NCBI RefSeq assembly: GCF_002240225.1
Contig: NZ_CP022584.1
Location: forward strand, 806,001 to 870,000
DNA length: 64,000 bases
Direction: 5' to 3'
DNA from: Paenibacillus physcomitrellae
Lineage (GTDB): Bacteria; Bacillota; Bacilli; Paenibacillales; Paenibacillaceae
Part shown: piece after piece, positions 53,015 through 62,717 of the stretch
Numbering within the stretch: the first letter of the stretch is position 1
Layout of the letters: the number at the start of each line of letters is the position of its first letter
The notes under the pieces: model-generated
The model's database searches: none
Seen by the model: the letters and a program-made list of their open reading frames with translations, nothing else
What the model was told of the DNA's origin: nothing
Program-made: the position numbers and the translations under genes

Positions 53015-54232
53015 ATGAGTAATAAACAATGCATTGCCATGCTACTTGCGGGAGGAGAGGGCCGCAGACTGTCTCCGCTCACCTCAAGTCAAGCAAAACC
53101 GGCGGTGCCGTTCGGCAGCCGTTATCGAATTATCGATTTTCCTCTCAGCAACTGCGTCAATTCCGGCATTGATACAATCGGCGTATTAACCCAATATGAA
53201 GCTGATTCGCTGCACAATCACATCGGAGACGGAACTGCCTGGGGCCTTGGAACCAAGGAAAATGGAGGTATCGCTTTACTCCCTTCTTATCAAACCGGTT
53301 CGGATGAATATTTAGGAACAGCTGATGCCATTTATAAAAATATGGAATACATCGACCGTCAAAATCCGGAAAACGTGCTGGTTCTGTCCGGCGACCATAT
53401 TTATCATATGGACTACCGTCAAATGCTTGAAGCCCATTTGAAATCAGGAGCTCCTGCCACCATTTCCGTGATGCCTGTTCCTTGGGAGGAAGCACACCGT
53501 TTCGGCGTTATGGTGACGGACGATCAATATAGAATAACGGAGTTTGCAGAGAAACCCGAGAAACCGCAAAGCAATCTGGCTTCCATGGGCATTTATTTGT
53601 TCAAGTGGAGTTATCTGAAACAGCATTTGATCGAAGACGCCTCAGACGATAAGTCGAGTCATGACTTTGGTAAAGACGTAATTCCTAAAATGCTGGCAGG
53701 TGAAGCAACCCTGCAGGCTTATCCATTTAAAGGATATTGGAGAGACGTAGGTACGGTCGGCAGCTTATGGGAAGCCCATATGGATCTGCTTTGCGAAGAA
53801 AGCGATTGGAAGCTTCACAAAGAGGCATGGCCGATGTATACGAATGAGTCGGCATCCGATTTGAAAACATCCAAGCACAGCGGTATTCCTGCGAAAAGCT
53901 CGATGATTCACGACAACTGCGCGCTGGAAGGTTATGCAGAAAGATCCGTTGTCTTCGGCGGCACCGCGATCGGCAGATTTACGAAAGTGAAAGACAGCGT
54001 AGTCATGCCGAACGTACAAATCGGACGAAACGTGCTTGTGGAATGTGCCATTATTGGTGAAGGCGCCATGATCAAAGATGGAGCCATTATCAAAGGCACT
54101 CCGGATCAAGTCGTTGTGATCGGTCCGGGTGAAACGGTGCTGGCCAAACCAGCCGTCCGTTCCCAGTCTTCGAGATTGCTCAAAGAAGTTTATGACAATA
54201 CGGCGCTGCGCGCTGGAGGAATGTCCTCTTAA
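53015..54232 (+). CDS. glgC: Glucose-1-phosphate adenylyltransferase
   Basis: Makes ADP-glucose for glycogen, the committed step. It has 405 residues: nucleotidyltransferase domain with [25 protein letters not shown] and [19 protein letters not shown], and a C-terminal left-handed beta-helix. GGGAGGG precedes the ATG. Bacillus normally has a glgC-glgD pair; no glgD is present here, so the enzyme probably acts alone. Divergent from glgB-glgA. Confidence 0.94.
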   Translation: MSNKQCIAMLLAGGEGRRLSPLTSSQAKPAVPFGSRYRIIDFPLSNCVNSGIDTIGVLTQYEADSLHNHIGDGTAWGLGTKENGGIALLPSYQTGSDEYLGTADAIYKNMEYIDRQNPENVLVLSGDHIYHMDYRQMLEAHLKSGAPATISVMPVPWEEAHRFGVMVTDDQYRITEFAEKPEKPQSNLASMGIYLFKWSYLKQHLIEDASDDKSSHDFGKDVIPKMLAGEATLQAYPFKGYWRDVGTVGSLWEAHMDLLCEESDWKLHKEAWPMYTNESASDLKTSKHSGIPAKSSMIHDNCALEGYAERSVVFGGTAIGRFTKVKDSVVMPNVQIGRNVLVECAIIGEGAMIKDGAIIKGTPDQVVVIGPGETVLAKPAVRSQSSRLLKEVYDNTALRAGGMSS

Positions 54233-54262
54233 TTTCCTATATGGAAACACCTATATATTAGC

Positions 54263-54301
54263 ACAAAAAAAGCCGGGCTATAAAGAGCCGGCTTTTTTTG
54301 T
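54263..54301. terminator. Bidirectional terminator glgC/GNAT
   Basis: A 14-bp perfect stem (54263-54276 with 54288-54301) with A and T runs in the arms. The stop codon of the converging GNAT gene lies inside it. Confidence 0.9.
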
Positions 54302-54871
54302 CGTACAAGCATCTCTGCGAGTATCTTGTTCGGTTGTTACTGGTACTGGTCGTTCATACAGATTGGCAAAATGATCTTGTTGTTCAGAAATCCCCATATA
54401 CGCAAAGCCTTGATTCTGATAATACAGGTTCAGCACCTCATTGTTCCTTCTGCAGTCGAGTCTCAAACCCTTCTTGCCGTCTTTGACCGTTTTGTCCATT
54501 GTCCAGTCCAGGAAGGACTGCCCCAGACCACAATGCCGGTAAGGCACGCTGACCGTCAAACGGTGTAAATAATAATAATTCGGATCATCCATGGACTTCC
54601 AATAACCAGGGTCCGAGGACTGCAGGGTAAACATTCCTGCCGGTTTCTCCCCGTCGAATGCGATATACACAATTCGTCTGCTGAAATATGACCGAACCTC
54701 GTCTTCCGTAAACTGCTCGGGTCTCCATTGGTTAATCCCCTTCTCCTGCATCCACTCGGCTGCTTCAATCAGCAGCTTGCGGACGTTGTCCACGCTGTCG
54801 GAAGATGCCTGGACCAAGGTGAAAAATCTGGCGGAGGCCGTAATCAAATCAAACTTCTGTTTAGAAGACAT
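54278..54871 (-). CDS. GNAT family N-acetyltransferase
   Basis: A 197-residue acetyltransferase with acetyl-CoA motif HRLTVSVPYRHCGLGQSFLDWTM and LRLDCRRNNEVLNLYYQNQGF. The substrate is unknown. Its stop lies within the terminator shared with glgC. It is 51 bp upstream of, and on the same strand as, the kinase gene's end, but belongs to a separate unit. Confidence 0.85.
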   Translation of the reverse strand: MSSKQKFDLITASARFFTLVQASSDSVDNVRKLLIEAAEWMQEKGINQWRPEQFTEDEVRSYFSRRIVYIAFDGEKPAGMFTLQSSDPGYWKSMDDPNYYYLHRLTVSVPYRHCGLGQSFLDWTMDKTVKDGKKGLRLDCRRNNEVLNLYYQNQGFAYMGISEQQDHFANLYERPVPVTTEQDTRRDACTTKKAGSL

Positions 54872-54922
54872 CCCCCGTCTCCCTCCGTTTCCGGCATTGT
54901 ATTTAGATGTATTTAGATGAAT

Positions 54923-56422
54923 TTAGATGTCTTTGGCTGCCCGCGCCGATTCCTCAGCACTGACGATATTATCAGCATCAGCAGAACCAGCCGAATCACC
55001 GGATCCATCAGGATGCTCCGAGTCTGCCTTCATAAGCGGCAGCGTCACTTGAACCGTTGTCCCTGTGCCCAGCTCGCTTTCCATGTTAATGGTCCCTTTA
55101 TGGAGCTCGACGAGCTGCTGGGTAATGGCCAGGCCAAGCCCGGTTCCGCCGCCTTGATGATTCACCTGGAAGAAACGATCCTTGACGCGGCGCAGATTCT
55201 CTTCACTGATCCCGATCCCGGTATCCTTCACGCTGATGGCCGCCGTCTCTTCTGCTTTGGACACCAACAGGTAAATGATCGAATTCTCATGCGAGAATTT
55301 GATCGCGTTATCCACGATATTCAGGAAAACCTGCTTCAGCCGGTTGGCATCCCCGGACACCATCACAGGCTGCTCGGTTTCCCCTTCCAGCTTCAGATGA
55401 ATTTGCTTCTGCTCGGCTTTAGCCCAGACATTCAGCATAATCTCCTGCAGCAGCTCGGTGATGTTAACACTTCCGATGACCAGCTTCATCTCATTCTGCT
55501 GCAGCTTGCTGAAGTCGAGCATTTCCTCCACCAGACCAATCAGACGATCCGTTTCTTTGGAAATGATCTTCATTCCGATCTCAGTTTCTTCCTTATCGAA
55601 GCCGCCCATGGTCAACGTCTCGCTCCAGCCTTTAATGCCGGTCAGCGGCGTCCGCAGCTCATGAGAAATCGAAGAAATGAAATCGTCTTTGATCTGATTG
55701 CTCCGCACAATCTCCTGGGCCATAAAGTTTAGGGTGGCGGCCAGCTCACCAAGCTCGTAAGCATAGTCGCCCTTAACCCTGACGTCAAAATTCCCCTTAG
55801 CCATTTGGGAAGAAACGGCCTGGATATTATTGATCGGCTTCACAATGGAATTGGCGAGTCCCATGCTGAACAGAAGCACGACCGCCAGAACGATCACCCC
55901 AACGACGATCGACAGCAGCGTAATATTCATCAGCTTCTCATTCACCAGCTCCAGCGAGGTCACATAGCGGATGATAAATTTATTCGTACCGTTGACCTTC
56001 AGCGGGCTGGAGACTGCCATAACCAGTTCTCCGGTTCCCGGCTGCCTGCCGATCCATTTGCTGATGTTCCCGGCCCTTGCCTGCACCACATCGCTGGTCT
56101 GTACCGGCCTGTCGACCTGGAAATCGGTGCTGTTCGTCAGCACCACACCGTCTCCGTTCACGATCTCAACCTCGGTATTCACCAGCTTAAAGGTCTGGAT
56201 CATGTCCGGCAAATAACTCAGCTCGTCTTCTTCATTCTGCTTGACATATTTCTGGAAATAATCCGAAGCCCAGGCCGCGTAATTCTCTAAATGAGTGCTT
56301 ATGCTGTTGTAATAATAAGACCGGATCGCAAACATAAAGATCACTTCAACAAGCAGCAGTGTCACAAACACCACGATGAAATAATGCATAACGATCTGGC
56401 GGCCGATGCCTTTTTTGATCAT
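54923..56422 (-). CDS. Sensor histidine kinase
   Basis: Membrane kinase of 499 residues: TM1 about 10-32, extracytoplasmic sensor about 33-165, TM2 about 170-190, HAMP, HisKA with phospho-His in SISHELRTPLTGIKGW near residue 255, then HATPase_c with DNAIKFS (N box), VKDTGIGISEENL (G1) and GTGLGLAIT (G2). The acidic C-terminal tail is Asp/Ala/Ser-rich. It overlaps the regulator gene by 4 nt and so pairs with it. The signal is unknown; the sensor has no clear known domain. Confidence 0.92.
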   Translation of the reverse strand: MIKKGIGRQIVMHYFIVVFVTLLLVEVIFMFAIRSYYYNSISTHLENYAAWASDYFQKYVKQNEEDELSYLPDMIQTFKLVNTEVEIVNGDGVVLTNSTDFQVDRPVQTSDVVQARAGNISKWIGRQPGTGELVMAVSSPLKVNGTNKFIIRYVTSLELVNEKLMNITLLSIVVGVIVLAVVLLFSMGLANSIVKPINNIQAVSSQMAKGNFDVRVKGDYAYELGELAATLNFMAQEIVRSNQIKDDFISSISHELRTPLTGIKGWSETLTMGGFDKEETEIGMKIISKETDRLIGLVEEMLDFSKLQQNEMKLVIGSVNITELLQEIMLNVWAKAEQKQIHLKLEGETEQPVMVSGDANRLKQVFLNIVDNAIKFSHENSIIYLLVSKAEETAAISVKDTGIGISEENLRRVKDRFFQVNHQGGGTGLGLAITQQLVELHKGTINMESELGTGTTVQVTLPLMKADSEHPDGSGDSAGSADADNIVSAEESARAAKDI

Positions 56423-57117
56423 TTACTATCGCCTTTCCATTTGTAGCCGTGACCCCATACCGTCTGCAGGTATTCAGGCTCGGATGGATTGCTTTCGATT
56501 TTCTGCCGGAGCCGGCGGATATTGACGTCCACAATCTTTGGATCGCCCATATAATCCTTGCCCCAAACATGATCGAGCAGCACATCGCGGCTAAGCGGCG
56601 TATTCTCCTGCTCGAGGAAATATTGAATAAGCGAAAATTCAGTCGGCGTCAGCTCCAGCAGCTGCCCGTTTTTCTTAAACTGCTTGGAGATCAGATCCAG
56701 TGAAAAAGGTCCCGACGTGAACGATACTTTGGCGCTGCTTTCCCGGTAAACGTTCACCCGCCGCAGCAGCGAATGAATTCTCGCAATCAGCTCGGTTGGA
56801 CTGAACGGCTTGCTGACATGGTCATCCGCGCCTACAGACAAGGCATACACCTTGTCCTGCTCCTGCACTTTGGCCGTCAGAAAAATAATGCCGATCCGTT
56901 CGTTCGTCTCCCGGACTCTCCGGCACACTTCAAACCCGTCAATGCCCGGAACCATGACATCGAGCAAGGCGATGTCAATGTCCGGAACCGTAGTCAGCTT
57001 GCTTAACGCCTCATAGCCATCCGCCGCCTCCAGGACATCAAATCCGTTGCGTTTCAGATTGATGACGATAAAACTGCGGATCGATTCTTCATCTTCCAAT
57101 ATCAATACTTTACTCAC
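56419..57117 (-). CDS. OmpR-family response regulator
   Basis: A 232-residue regulator with receiver domain (D53 phosphoacceptor in LLDVMVPG, acidic pair E8-D9, Lys in SKPFSPTE) and C-terminal winged HTH (about 130-228: LTPTEFSLIQYFLE, VDVNIRRLRQKIE, VWGHGYKW). Partner of the downstream kinase. It lies 75 bp behind the FG-GAP lipoprotein gene, so it may share its transcript. Confidence 0.93.
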   Translation of the reverse strand: MSKVLILEDEESIRSFIVINLKRNGFDVLEAADGYEALSKLTTVPDIDIALLDVMVPGIDGFEVCRRVRETNERIGIIFLTAKVQEQDKVYALSVGADDHVSKPFSPTELIARIHSLLRRVNVYRESSAKVSFTSGPFSLDLISKQFKKNGQLLELTPTEFSLIQYFLEQENTPLSRDVLLDHVWGKDYMGDPKIVDVNIRRLRQKIESNPSEPEYLQTVWGHGYKWKGDSK

Positions 57118-57192
57118 AGCCGTTAACCCTTCCTCTCCAGTCTATTCTATTGTCCTTAGCCGATTGTCCCGTTCGTATTATCTCTAAGCGGT

Positions 57193-58458
57193 CTATTGTT
57201 CAACCCAGCCGGTCTTGGCATTTGTGTTGAGCCCCCTGTATCCGATCACCCGGTCGGTGGTGCGTTCAAGCAGCTTCCAGTCTGCTTTGTTCCGATCCCA
57301 TTGGGATAAGGTGAAATATTTGACTTCAAGCACCGTGTGCCCGTTGTCCGTTCTTACAAACTTAATGTATTGATTCTTGATCGACTTTGTATCGATCGTT
57401 ACCTTGCCAATCAGATCCGTCGGAATCGGCAGACCCAGGAATTCTTCCCATACCGGCTTTCCTTCAGAATCCACCTGATAATAATTATACAACCAAGGGA
57501 TATCTTCCAGAGAGAAGCCGTCCCAGCCTGCAGGCTTCTGAAGCAGCCCGTATTCCAGAATACCGTCTCCATTCACATCACCACTCGGAATACGGTCATC
57601 CTTGTAGGTTTGATCCTGGCCAAGCACTTGAAGCAGCTTGCCGCTCTTCATGGTGATTACTAAGGTATAAGATGAATTTCCTGCGGCGTTTAATGAAACA
57701 TCAAGCATGATTCCCTGTTCACCGCCGGATGCTATTTTACCAGTCACCATATTGTAGTAGCCGTTAATGTTGGAATCGAGATCCAGCTGATCGAGCTGCT
57801 CGAAGGACTTCCCGTCATATTGATAGGTTGTTACGTTAGAGAACTCGTTTTTCTTGAAATATACGATGGACAGGTCCGTTTTGCCGTCCGCATTCAAATC
57901 GTTAACCACATAATACGTGTAAGGAAGCTCTACCAGAATTTTCTCCAGTTTGCCGTCAGTGAAAGAATAGACAGACAGCCCCTTCTGTACCTGCTGCTCA
58001 CCGCTTGAATAGCCGGCAATAATATCGATCTTTCCATCGTTAGTCAAATCGGCCAGCCTTAACGATTCAAGAACCTGCCCTTCTCCGTCGATCTTTGCCT
58101 TAGGGGACCAGGTCCCGTTATTGTTGACGAATACAACGCCGTGAATCGGCACGGGATCGTCCGGTGTTTCATAGAAAATAAGCGCTTCATTATGTCCATC
58201 GTTGTTCAAATCCACAACCCGGATTAAACTGGTCGTGCCATCGTCGTTTGGACGTATCAAAGTTCCGCCGCTGGGCAGCTGAGCCAGATATTGGTTGACC
58301 ACGCTCTTTAGCGACTCATTGTCGGAAGTGAGCTGCGGAGCCTTCATGGAGGCTTTGGGATCAAAATCAAGATTACAGCCGCTCAGGACAAACATTAGAA
58401 GACATACGAGCAAGAGGCCCAGTCTGTTTCTGCCTTTCAACCGCATCACTCTTTCCAT
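57193..58458 (-). CDS. FG-GAP/VCBS-repeat lipoprotein
   Basis: Surface lipoprotein of 421 residues: signal peptide with lipobox LSGC, then an integrin-like beta-propeller with calcium-binding-like loops DLNNDGHNE, DLTNDGKID, DLNADGKTD and DVNGDGILE. The function is unknown. Its ATG lies 1 nt after the stop of the ABC ATPase gene, so the two are tightly coupled; a second in-frame ATG four codons in is an alternative. Placed before a two-component system, it may sense or stabilise something at the surface, which is speculation. Confidence 0.82.
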   Translation of the reverse strand: MERVMRLKGRNRLGLLLVCLLMFVLSGCNLDFDPKASMKAPQLTSDNESLKSVVNQYLAQLPSGGTLIRPNDDGTTSLIRVVDLNNDGHNEALIFYETPDDPVPIHGVVFVNNNGTWSPKAKIDGEGQVLESLRLADLTNDGKIDIIAGYSSGEQQVQKGLSVYSFTDGKLEKILVELPYTYYVVNDLNADGKTDLSIVYFKKNEFSNVTTYQYDGKSFEQLDQLDLDSNINGYYNMVTGKIASGGEQGIMLDVSLNAAGNSSYTLVITMKSGKLLQVLGQDQTYKDDRIPSGDVNGDGILEYGLLQKPAGWDGFSLEDIPWLYNYYQVDSEGKPVWEEFLGLPIPTDLIGKVTIDTKSIKNQYIKFVRTDNGHTVLEVKYFTLSQWDRNKADWKLLERTTDRVIGYRGLNTNAKTGWVEQ

Positions 58459-58459
58459 G

Positions 58460-59185
58460 CTAAATCAGCTTCTTCTCGCTGCTTGTTAATCTTCTGCCTG
58501 CCACATCAAGCACCAGCTTGCCTTCGGCGACACCCCAGATTCGGGTACACCATCGTTCAGCCAATTCAATCGGCAGCGCCGCTATTACCGTTTTCCCCTG
58601 CTCCTGGCAAATCGATTTCAGCGTTTGAAGCACACGATCGGCAGAATGAGGATCAAGTCCAACCACCGGTTCATCGGCCGTAATGACAGATGCGCCGTGG
58701 ACAAGCGCCATGCAGATCGCGATACGCTGCTTCTCTCCACCGCTCAGCTTGCCTGCCGGAACCTTTGCTTTATCCAGCAGACCAAACCGCTCCAGCTCGT
58801 CCATCGCTCCCATATAATCGTCGGAACGGACAGCACCGGTCAAGCGGCGCCACCATGGCGTCTGGCCGGCCTGGCCAATCAGCACATTCTTGTGAGCCGT
58901 TTTGTTCGGATTCAGCTGGGGATTCTGTTCGAGATAAGCGAACTGGGATTTATTTTTCATAGAAGCGCGGCCGCTTTCGGAAATCAAGCTCTCCCCCTGG
59001 GAGGTATAAGTGCCTTCATTCCAGCGGGTGCGCAGAGCCAGACAGCGCAGCAAAGTACTTTTACCGCTGCCGCTCGGCCCGACGATACCGATCATTTCCC
59101 CTTCCCCGAATTCCATGGAAATATGATCGAGAATGGTTTTTCCTTCTGAAGACATATGTTTGGTCAACCCTGTAACTTTATACAT
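58460..59185 (-). CDS. ABC transporter ATP-binding protein, no permease nearby
   Basis: ATPase of 241 residues: Walker [11 protein letters not shown]-loop FAYLEQNPQL, signature LSGGEKQR, Walker B variant VITADEPVVGLDPHSAD. The usual His of the H-loop is not obvious (IAALPIELAERW). It resembles PhnC-type and lipoprotein-export ATPases. No membrane subunit gene is adjacent; instead it is coupled to the FG-GAP lipoprotein. It may serve a permease elsewhere or have a regulatory role. Confidence 0.82.
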   Translation of the reverse strand: MYKVTGLTKHMSSEGKTILDHISMEFGEGEMIGIVGPSGSGKSTLLRCLALRTRWNEGTYTSQGESLISESGRASMKNKSQFAYLEQNPQLNPNKTAHKNVLIGQAGQTPWWRRLTGAVRSDDYMGAMDELERFGLLDKAKVPAGKLSGGEKQRIAICMALVHGASVITADEPVVGLDPHSADRVLQTLKSICQEQGKTVIAALPIELAERWCTRIWGVAEGKLVLDVAGRRLTSSEKKLI

Positions 59186-59299
59186 CGACTAATCTCCTTT
59201 TGACTTTTGACAACCGGTACTCCCTAACCTTTAGTGTAGGGGAAACGGAACATAAAATCCAGCTTGAAAGCGTTTCAGGGAGTTTCAGCTTTGTTACTT

Positions 59300-60508
59300 T
59301 TATCTCGTATTACTTTTAGACGAGCTGCTTTTGAACAGGAACCCGGATAAGGCAAACAAAATATATCCCGAGCCCAGCAGCAGGAACAGCGCGCTCGTAA
59401 GCCCTGTTTCCATCAGCGCGCCGCTGATGTTAGGGCCAACCATACTTCCTGCGTTAAAATGGAACGAAGCGACCACGTTGGCAGCCGGCAGCGAGGCACG
59501 GGGCAGAATGTCCGCTGCAAAAGCCAGCCCCAAAGAGAAGAACGAACTGACCAGCCCTCCGGCCAGCATAAAAATAATAAGCAGCGGCCAGAAGGAGGCC
59601 CCGCTAAGCGGAACGGCAAAGAACAGCAGACCGCCGAGGAGCCCGGCGGCCATCAGCACCTTTTTCCGTCCGATCCGGTCACTGAGCAGCCCAAGCGGCA
59701 GCTGAAGAATCAGGCCGCCGATCCCGAAGAAGGGCAGCAGCGTCGAAATCTCTCCCGAATCGAGGCCGATCCGCAGGCCATATATCGGGAAAGTGCCGCT
59801 CATGCCCGCTTCCATATAGCCGTACAGCAAGGCAGGAATCAGCGCAAACCAGGCCATCGCATATACCGTGGCGTATCTTCTGCCTCCCTTCTCCTCATGG
59901 GCCTCCTGGCGGAGAGGATGAGTATCCTTGAGTCTGTATATAATAACCAGCACCAAAGCAAGGAACAGGCCGGACAAAACGATAAACGGAGCCATATGGC
60001 CAAAATGCAGCAGCTTGATGCCAAGCGGACCAAAGCTGAAGCCCAGTCCGTAGAACATGCCGTAAAGCGAGATGATCCTTCCACGCTGGTTCGGCGGCGT
60101 CACCAGCAGCAGCCACAGCTGGGCCGCAAAATTGATGGCGCTGTCCCCCATCCCGACGATTAAGCGGAGCACAAACCAAAGCGACAGGTTTGAGGTCAGC
60201 GGGAATAAAGGAAGCGCAGCGGTGACGGCGATCAAACCGCCTATCAGGAGCTTTTTAAATCCGGAAGCCTTTAATAAACGCTCTGCCATGACCGACATAG
60301 CAAACGATCCTATATATAAAGCCGCGGCATGAAAGCCGTTAACTGAGGAGGGAATCCCTCTCTGTTCCATAAAGATAGATAAAACCGGAAGCAGCAAGCC
60401 TTGACTTAATCCTGCTACGACTACGACTGAAATCAGAATCGCAATTGGTCCGTAAGACTCTCCCCCTTGACCAAAACGGGACCTGATGGCTGAAAACCTT
60501 GATGACAT
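59300..60508 (-). CDS. MFS transporter
   Basis: Twelve-helix transporter of 402 residues with a motif A-like loop LSDRIGRKKVLMA after helix 8 and a weak version in the N-half (AERLLKASGFKK). The substrate is unknown. GGAGG precedes the ATG. Divergent from an ArsR-type regulator, which probably controls it. Confidence 0.82.
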   Translation of the reverse strand: MSSRFSAIRSRFGQGGESYGPIAILISVVVVAGLSQGLLLPVLSIFMEQRGIPSSVNGFHAAALYIGSFAMSVMAERLLKASGFKKLLIGGLIAVTAALPLFPLTSNLSLWFVLRLIVGMGDSAINFAAQLWLLLVTPPNQRGRIISLYGMFYGLGFSFGPLGIKLLHFGHMAPFIVLSGLFLALVLVIIYRLKDTHPLRQEAHEEKGGRRYATVYAMAWFALIPALLYGYMEAGMSGTFPIYGLRIGLDSGEISTLLPFFGIGGLILQLPLGLLSDRIGRKKVLMAAGLLGGLLFFAVPLSGASFWPLLIIFMLAGGLVSSFFSLGLAFAADILPRASLPAANVVASFHFNAGSMVGPNISGALMETGLTSALFLLLGSGYILFALSGFLFKSSSSKSNTR

Positions 60509-60689
60509 TGCTTAACCTCCATTTTTTCTAAACACAGCCACGCCAAAGCGGCCTTTAACCAGCTGTTAGCCGACCGTAAGGCAAAAATCCATCAAACTTA
60601 AACATTATAGTGGACAAGCTTGAAATGAACAAGCCATAATGGAAATAAATCACCAATCGAATCCATTCATCCTGGGAGGTACATAGATT

Positions 60690-61619
60690 ATGTCCTACAA
60701 AGTAAGGGTGGACGTATCTTCGATCTACGAATTCCTGAACAGCTTTATCATTTACAGCAGCTCCCGCTGGATCAACAATCTGGACCTGGGACATGAGTGG
60801 GTGGCGGAATCAAGAGCCAAACTGACCCGTCAGGAAGCTGAGCTGCTTGATGAAGTCTCGGGCTGGCCCTTTGGGAATGTGGACCTTCTGCTGGGCTGGG
60901 CCGTTCAGAGGAAGCCGAAGATGCGAATCCCTGATTTTCTGGATTATCTGGAGCATGGGGACGCCGAGGACGTTCACGGTCAGGTTTTGAAGCTGATGCC
61001 CAATCTGAAACCTGACACCATCGAGTTTGTCCGAACCCGGTATATCCCGCTTCTGCGCATTTGGTATGAACGATATTTTAAACATATAGAACAAGAGCAC
61101 GAACACTATTTGCGGGAAGACGCTCTTGAGAAGAAGACCCTGGAAAGCAAAATGGAGCCCGTTGATTTAATCGAGATTTCCACCAGTGGTATTCTGGTTG
61201 GCGAACACCTTCCTATCGAAGAGGTTGTTCTGCTGCCAACGCTTCATCTTAGACCTTTAAATACATATTGTTTCTTTGACCGATTGTTGATGCTGCAGTA
61301 CCCGGTAGATTTTCCGGAAAAAGAAGGACAGCCTCCGAACATTCTGCTTCGTCTTACCCGGGCGCTCGCCGATCCAAAGCGGCTGAACCTGCTCCGGTTC
61401 ATTTCCGAATGTGGTCCGCTTTCGCTTTCAGAAATGAAAGAACGTTTGCCCGAGCTGTCCGATCAGCTGACTCATCACCTGATGCGGCTCCGGGTCGCCG
61501 GTTTGCTGCACATCCATCTGGAAGTCAACCAGCAGGAGAATCAGCACGAAACTTACAGCCTGCGTGAAGACGGAATAGCGGATCTCCAGATTTTTCTTGA
61601 ATCTTATATTCAGGTATAA
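60690..61619 (+). CDS. ArsR-type winged-helix regulator
   Basis: A 309-residue protein. The N-terminal part (about 1-215) lacks a recognisable domain. The C-terminal winged HTH has the ArsR pattern LTRALADPKRLNLLRFISECGPLSLSEMKERL, then LTHHLMRLRVAGLLHIHL. It is divergent from the MFS gene, which it likely regulates in answer to a ligand bound by the N-terminal part. No Cys metal site is seen, so arsenic or metal sensing is unlikely. Confidence 0.78.
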   Translation: MSYKVRVDVSSIYEFLNSFIIYSSSRWINNLDLGHEWVAESRAKLTRQEAELLDEVSGWPFGNVDLLLGWAVQRKPKMRIPDFLDYLEHGDAEDVHGQVLKLMPNLKPDTIEFVRTRYIPLLRIWYERYFKHIEQEHEHYLREDALEKKTLESKMEPVDLIEISTSGILVGEHLPIEEVVLLPTLHLRPLNTYCFFDRLLMLQYPVDFPEKEGQPPNILLRLTRALADPKRLNLLRFISECGPLSLSEMKERLPELSDQLTHHLMRLRVAGLLHIHLEVNQQENQHETYSLREDGIADLQIFLESYIQV

Positions 61620-61676
61620 TAAACAAATGATCAGACAACTTAGGAGCAACTGAGGCAGTAAAGGAGCAATATCACT

Positions 61677-62444
61677 ATGACAATGAACCCGCGTTTACAT
61701 CAGCACATTATATTTGATTTAGATGACACACTGATTTATTGCAACAAATATTTTGAAGCCGTTCTGGATGAGTTCACCCGCCTGCTTCGCACCCTGCTCG
61801 GCAAAGATCAGCTGACTGCGGAAGAGATTCGGGCCAAACAAGTCGAGATCGACGTAGCCGGCGTCCAACAGGTAGGCTTTGCCAGCCATCATTTTCCGGA
61901 ATCCATGGTTGAAACGTACCGGTATTTCGCAACACTGCTCGGCCACCGGGTCAGTCAGATTGAAGAAGCGCGAATTACCAAACTTGGCTCAAGCGTGTAC
62001 GAGCAGCTTGTTGAACCTTATCCCGGCATGATCGAAACGTTGGATGTGCTTAAAGCCCAGGGGCACGACTTGTACCTCTATACAGGCGGCGAAACTGCGA
62101 TCCAGCAGCGCAAGATCGACCAGATGAAACTTGATGTTTATTTCGAAGACCGGATCTATATCCGGCAGCATAAAAATGTAGAGGCACTGGAGGAAATACT
62201 GTCCACCCACTCGTTTGACCGCAGCCGGACCTGGATGATCGGCAACAGTCTCCGTACCGATATCGAACCGGCCATCAAAGCAGGCATCAACTGCATTTAT
62301 TTAAAACAGCCGGACGAATGGGTGTATAACATTATCGAATTAAAACCGGCCAAAGACACAACCATGTACACCATTACTTCCTTGGAGCAAGTGCCGGAAG
62401 TCATTGCCGAGAATATCGCCATCAAACATAAACGGACCCTTTAA
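61677..62444 (+). CDS. HAD-family hydrolase
   Basis: Phosphatase-like protein of 255 residues with motif I FDLDDTLIYCN (nucleophile Asp), motif II YTGG, and motif IV in WMIGNSLRTDIEPAIKAGINCIYL. The substrate is unknown. AAGGAG lies 10 nt before the ATG. It follows the ArsR-type gene by 57 bp and ends at a perfect hairpin. Confidence 0.88.
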   Translation: MTMNPRLHQHIIFDLDDTLIYCNKYFEAVLDEFTRLLRTLLGKDQLTAEEIRAKQVEIDVAGVQQVGFASHHFPESMVETYRYFATLLGHRVSQIEEARITKLGSSVYEQLVEPYPGMIETLDVLKAQGHDLYLYTGGETAIQQRKIDQMKLDVYFEDRIYIRQHKNVEALEEILSTHSFDRSRTWMIGNSLRTDIEPAIKAGINCIYLKQPDEWVYNIIELKPAKDTTMYTITSLEQVPEVIAENIAIKHKRTL

Positions 62445-62454
62445 GGGTCCGTTT
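62430..62454 (+). terminator. Terminator of the HAD hydrolase gene
   Basis: AAACGGACCCT (62430-62440) pairs with 62444-62454 across a 3-nt loop that holds the stop codon. Confidence 0.85.
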
Positions 62455-62531
62455 CCGTTATGTCTGCGTTAGGAATTCTTCATTACCGAATAGAGTTCTG
62501 GCGGATGCTAATTTAATAATCAGCTGAGAGA

Positions 62532-62577
62532 AACACACAAGCTGCCTGCCCCATTCGGGATGGACAGCTTGTGTGTT
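62532..62577. terminator. Orphan hairpin in the 62445-62717 gap
   Basis: AACACACAAGCTG (62532-62544) pairs perfectly with 62565-62577, followed by a short T tract. It may end the minus-strand gene at 62718 or mark a small RNA. No gene is supported in the gap. Confidence 0.5.
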
Positions 62578-62717
62578 TTGTAGCTTTGTGGCTTTGTGGG
62601 CATCGTTTGCCTCATGCGCTTCTCGCGCTTGGTTTGCATTGTGCGCTTCGTATGTTGCTTGATCCATGATCCGTGACAACAGCGCCCATGTATCATGTAT
62701 CATTTATCAGTTACCAG

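Noticed and set aside
54917-55732. 271-residue antisense ORF
   Set aside because: Opposite the histidine kinase gene, with no recognisable domain or ribosome site.
62458-62703. 81-residue minus-strand ORF with Ala/His-rich repeats
   Set aside because: No ribosome site, low-complexity content and overlap with the orphan hairpin; more likely noncoding.
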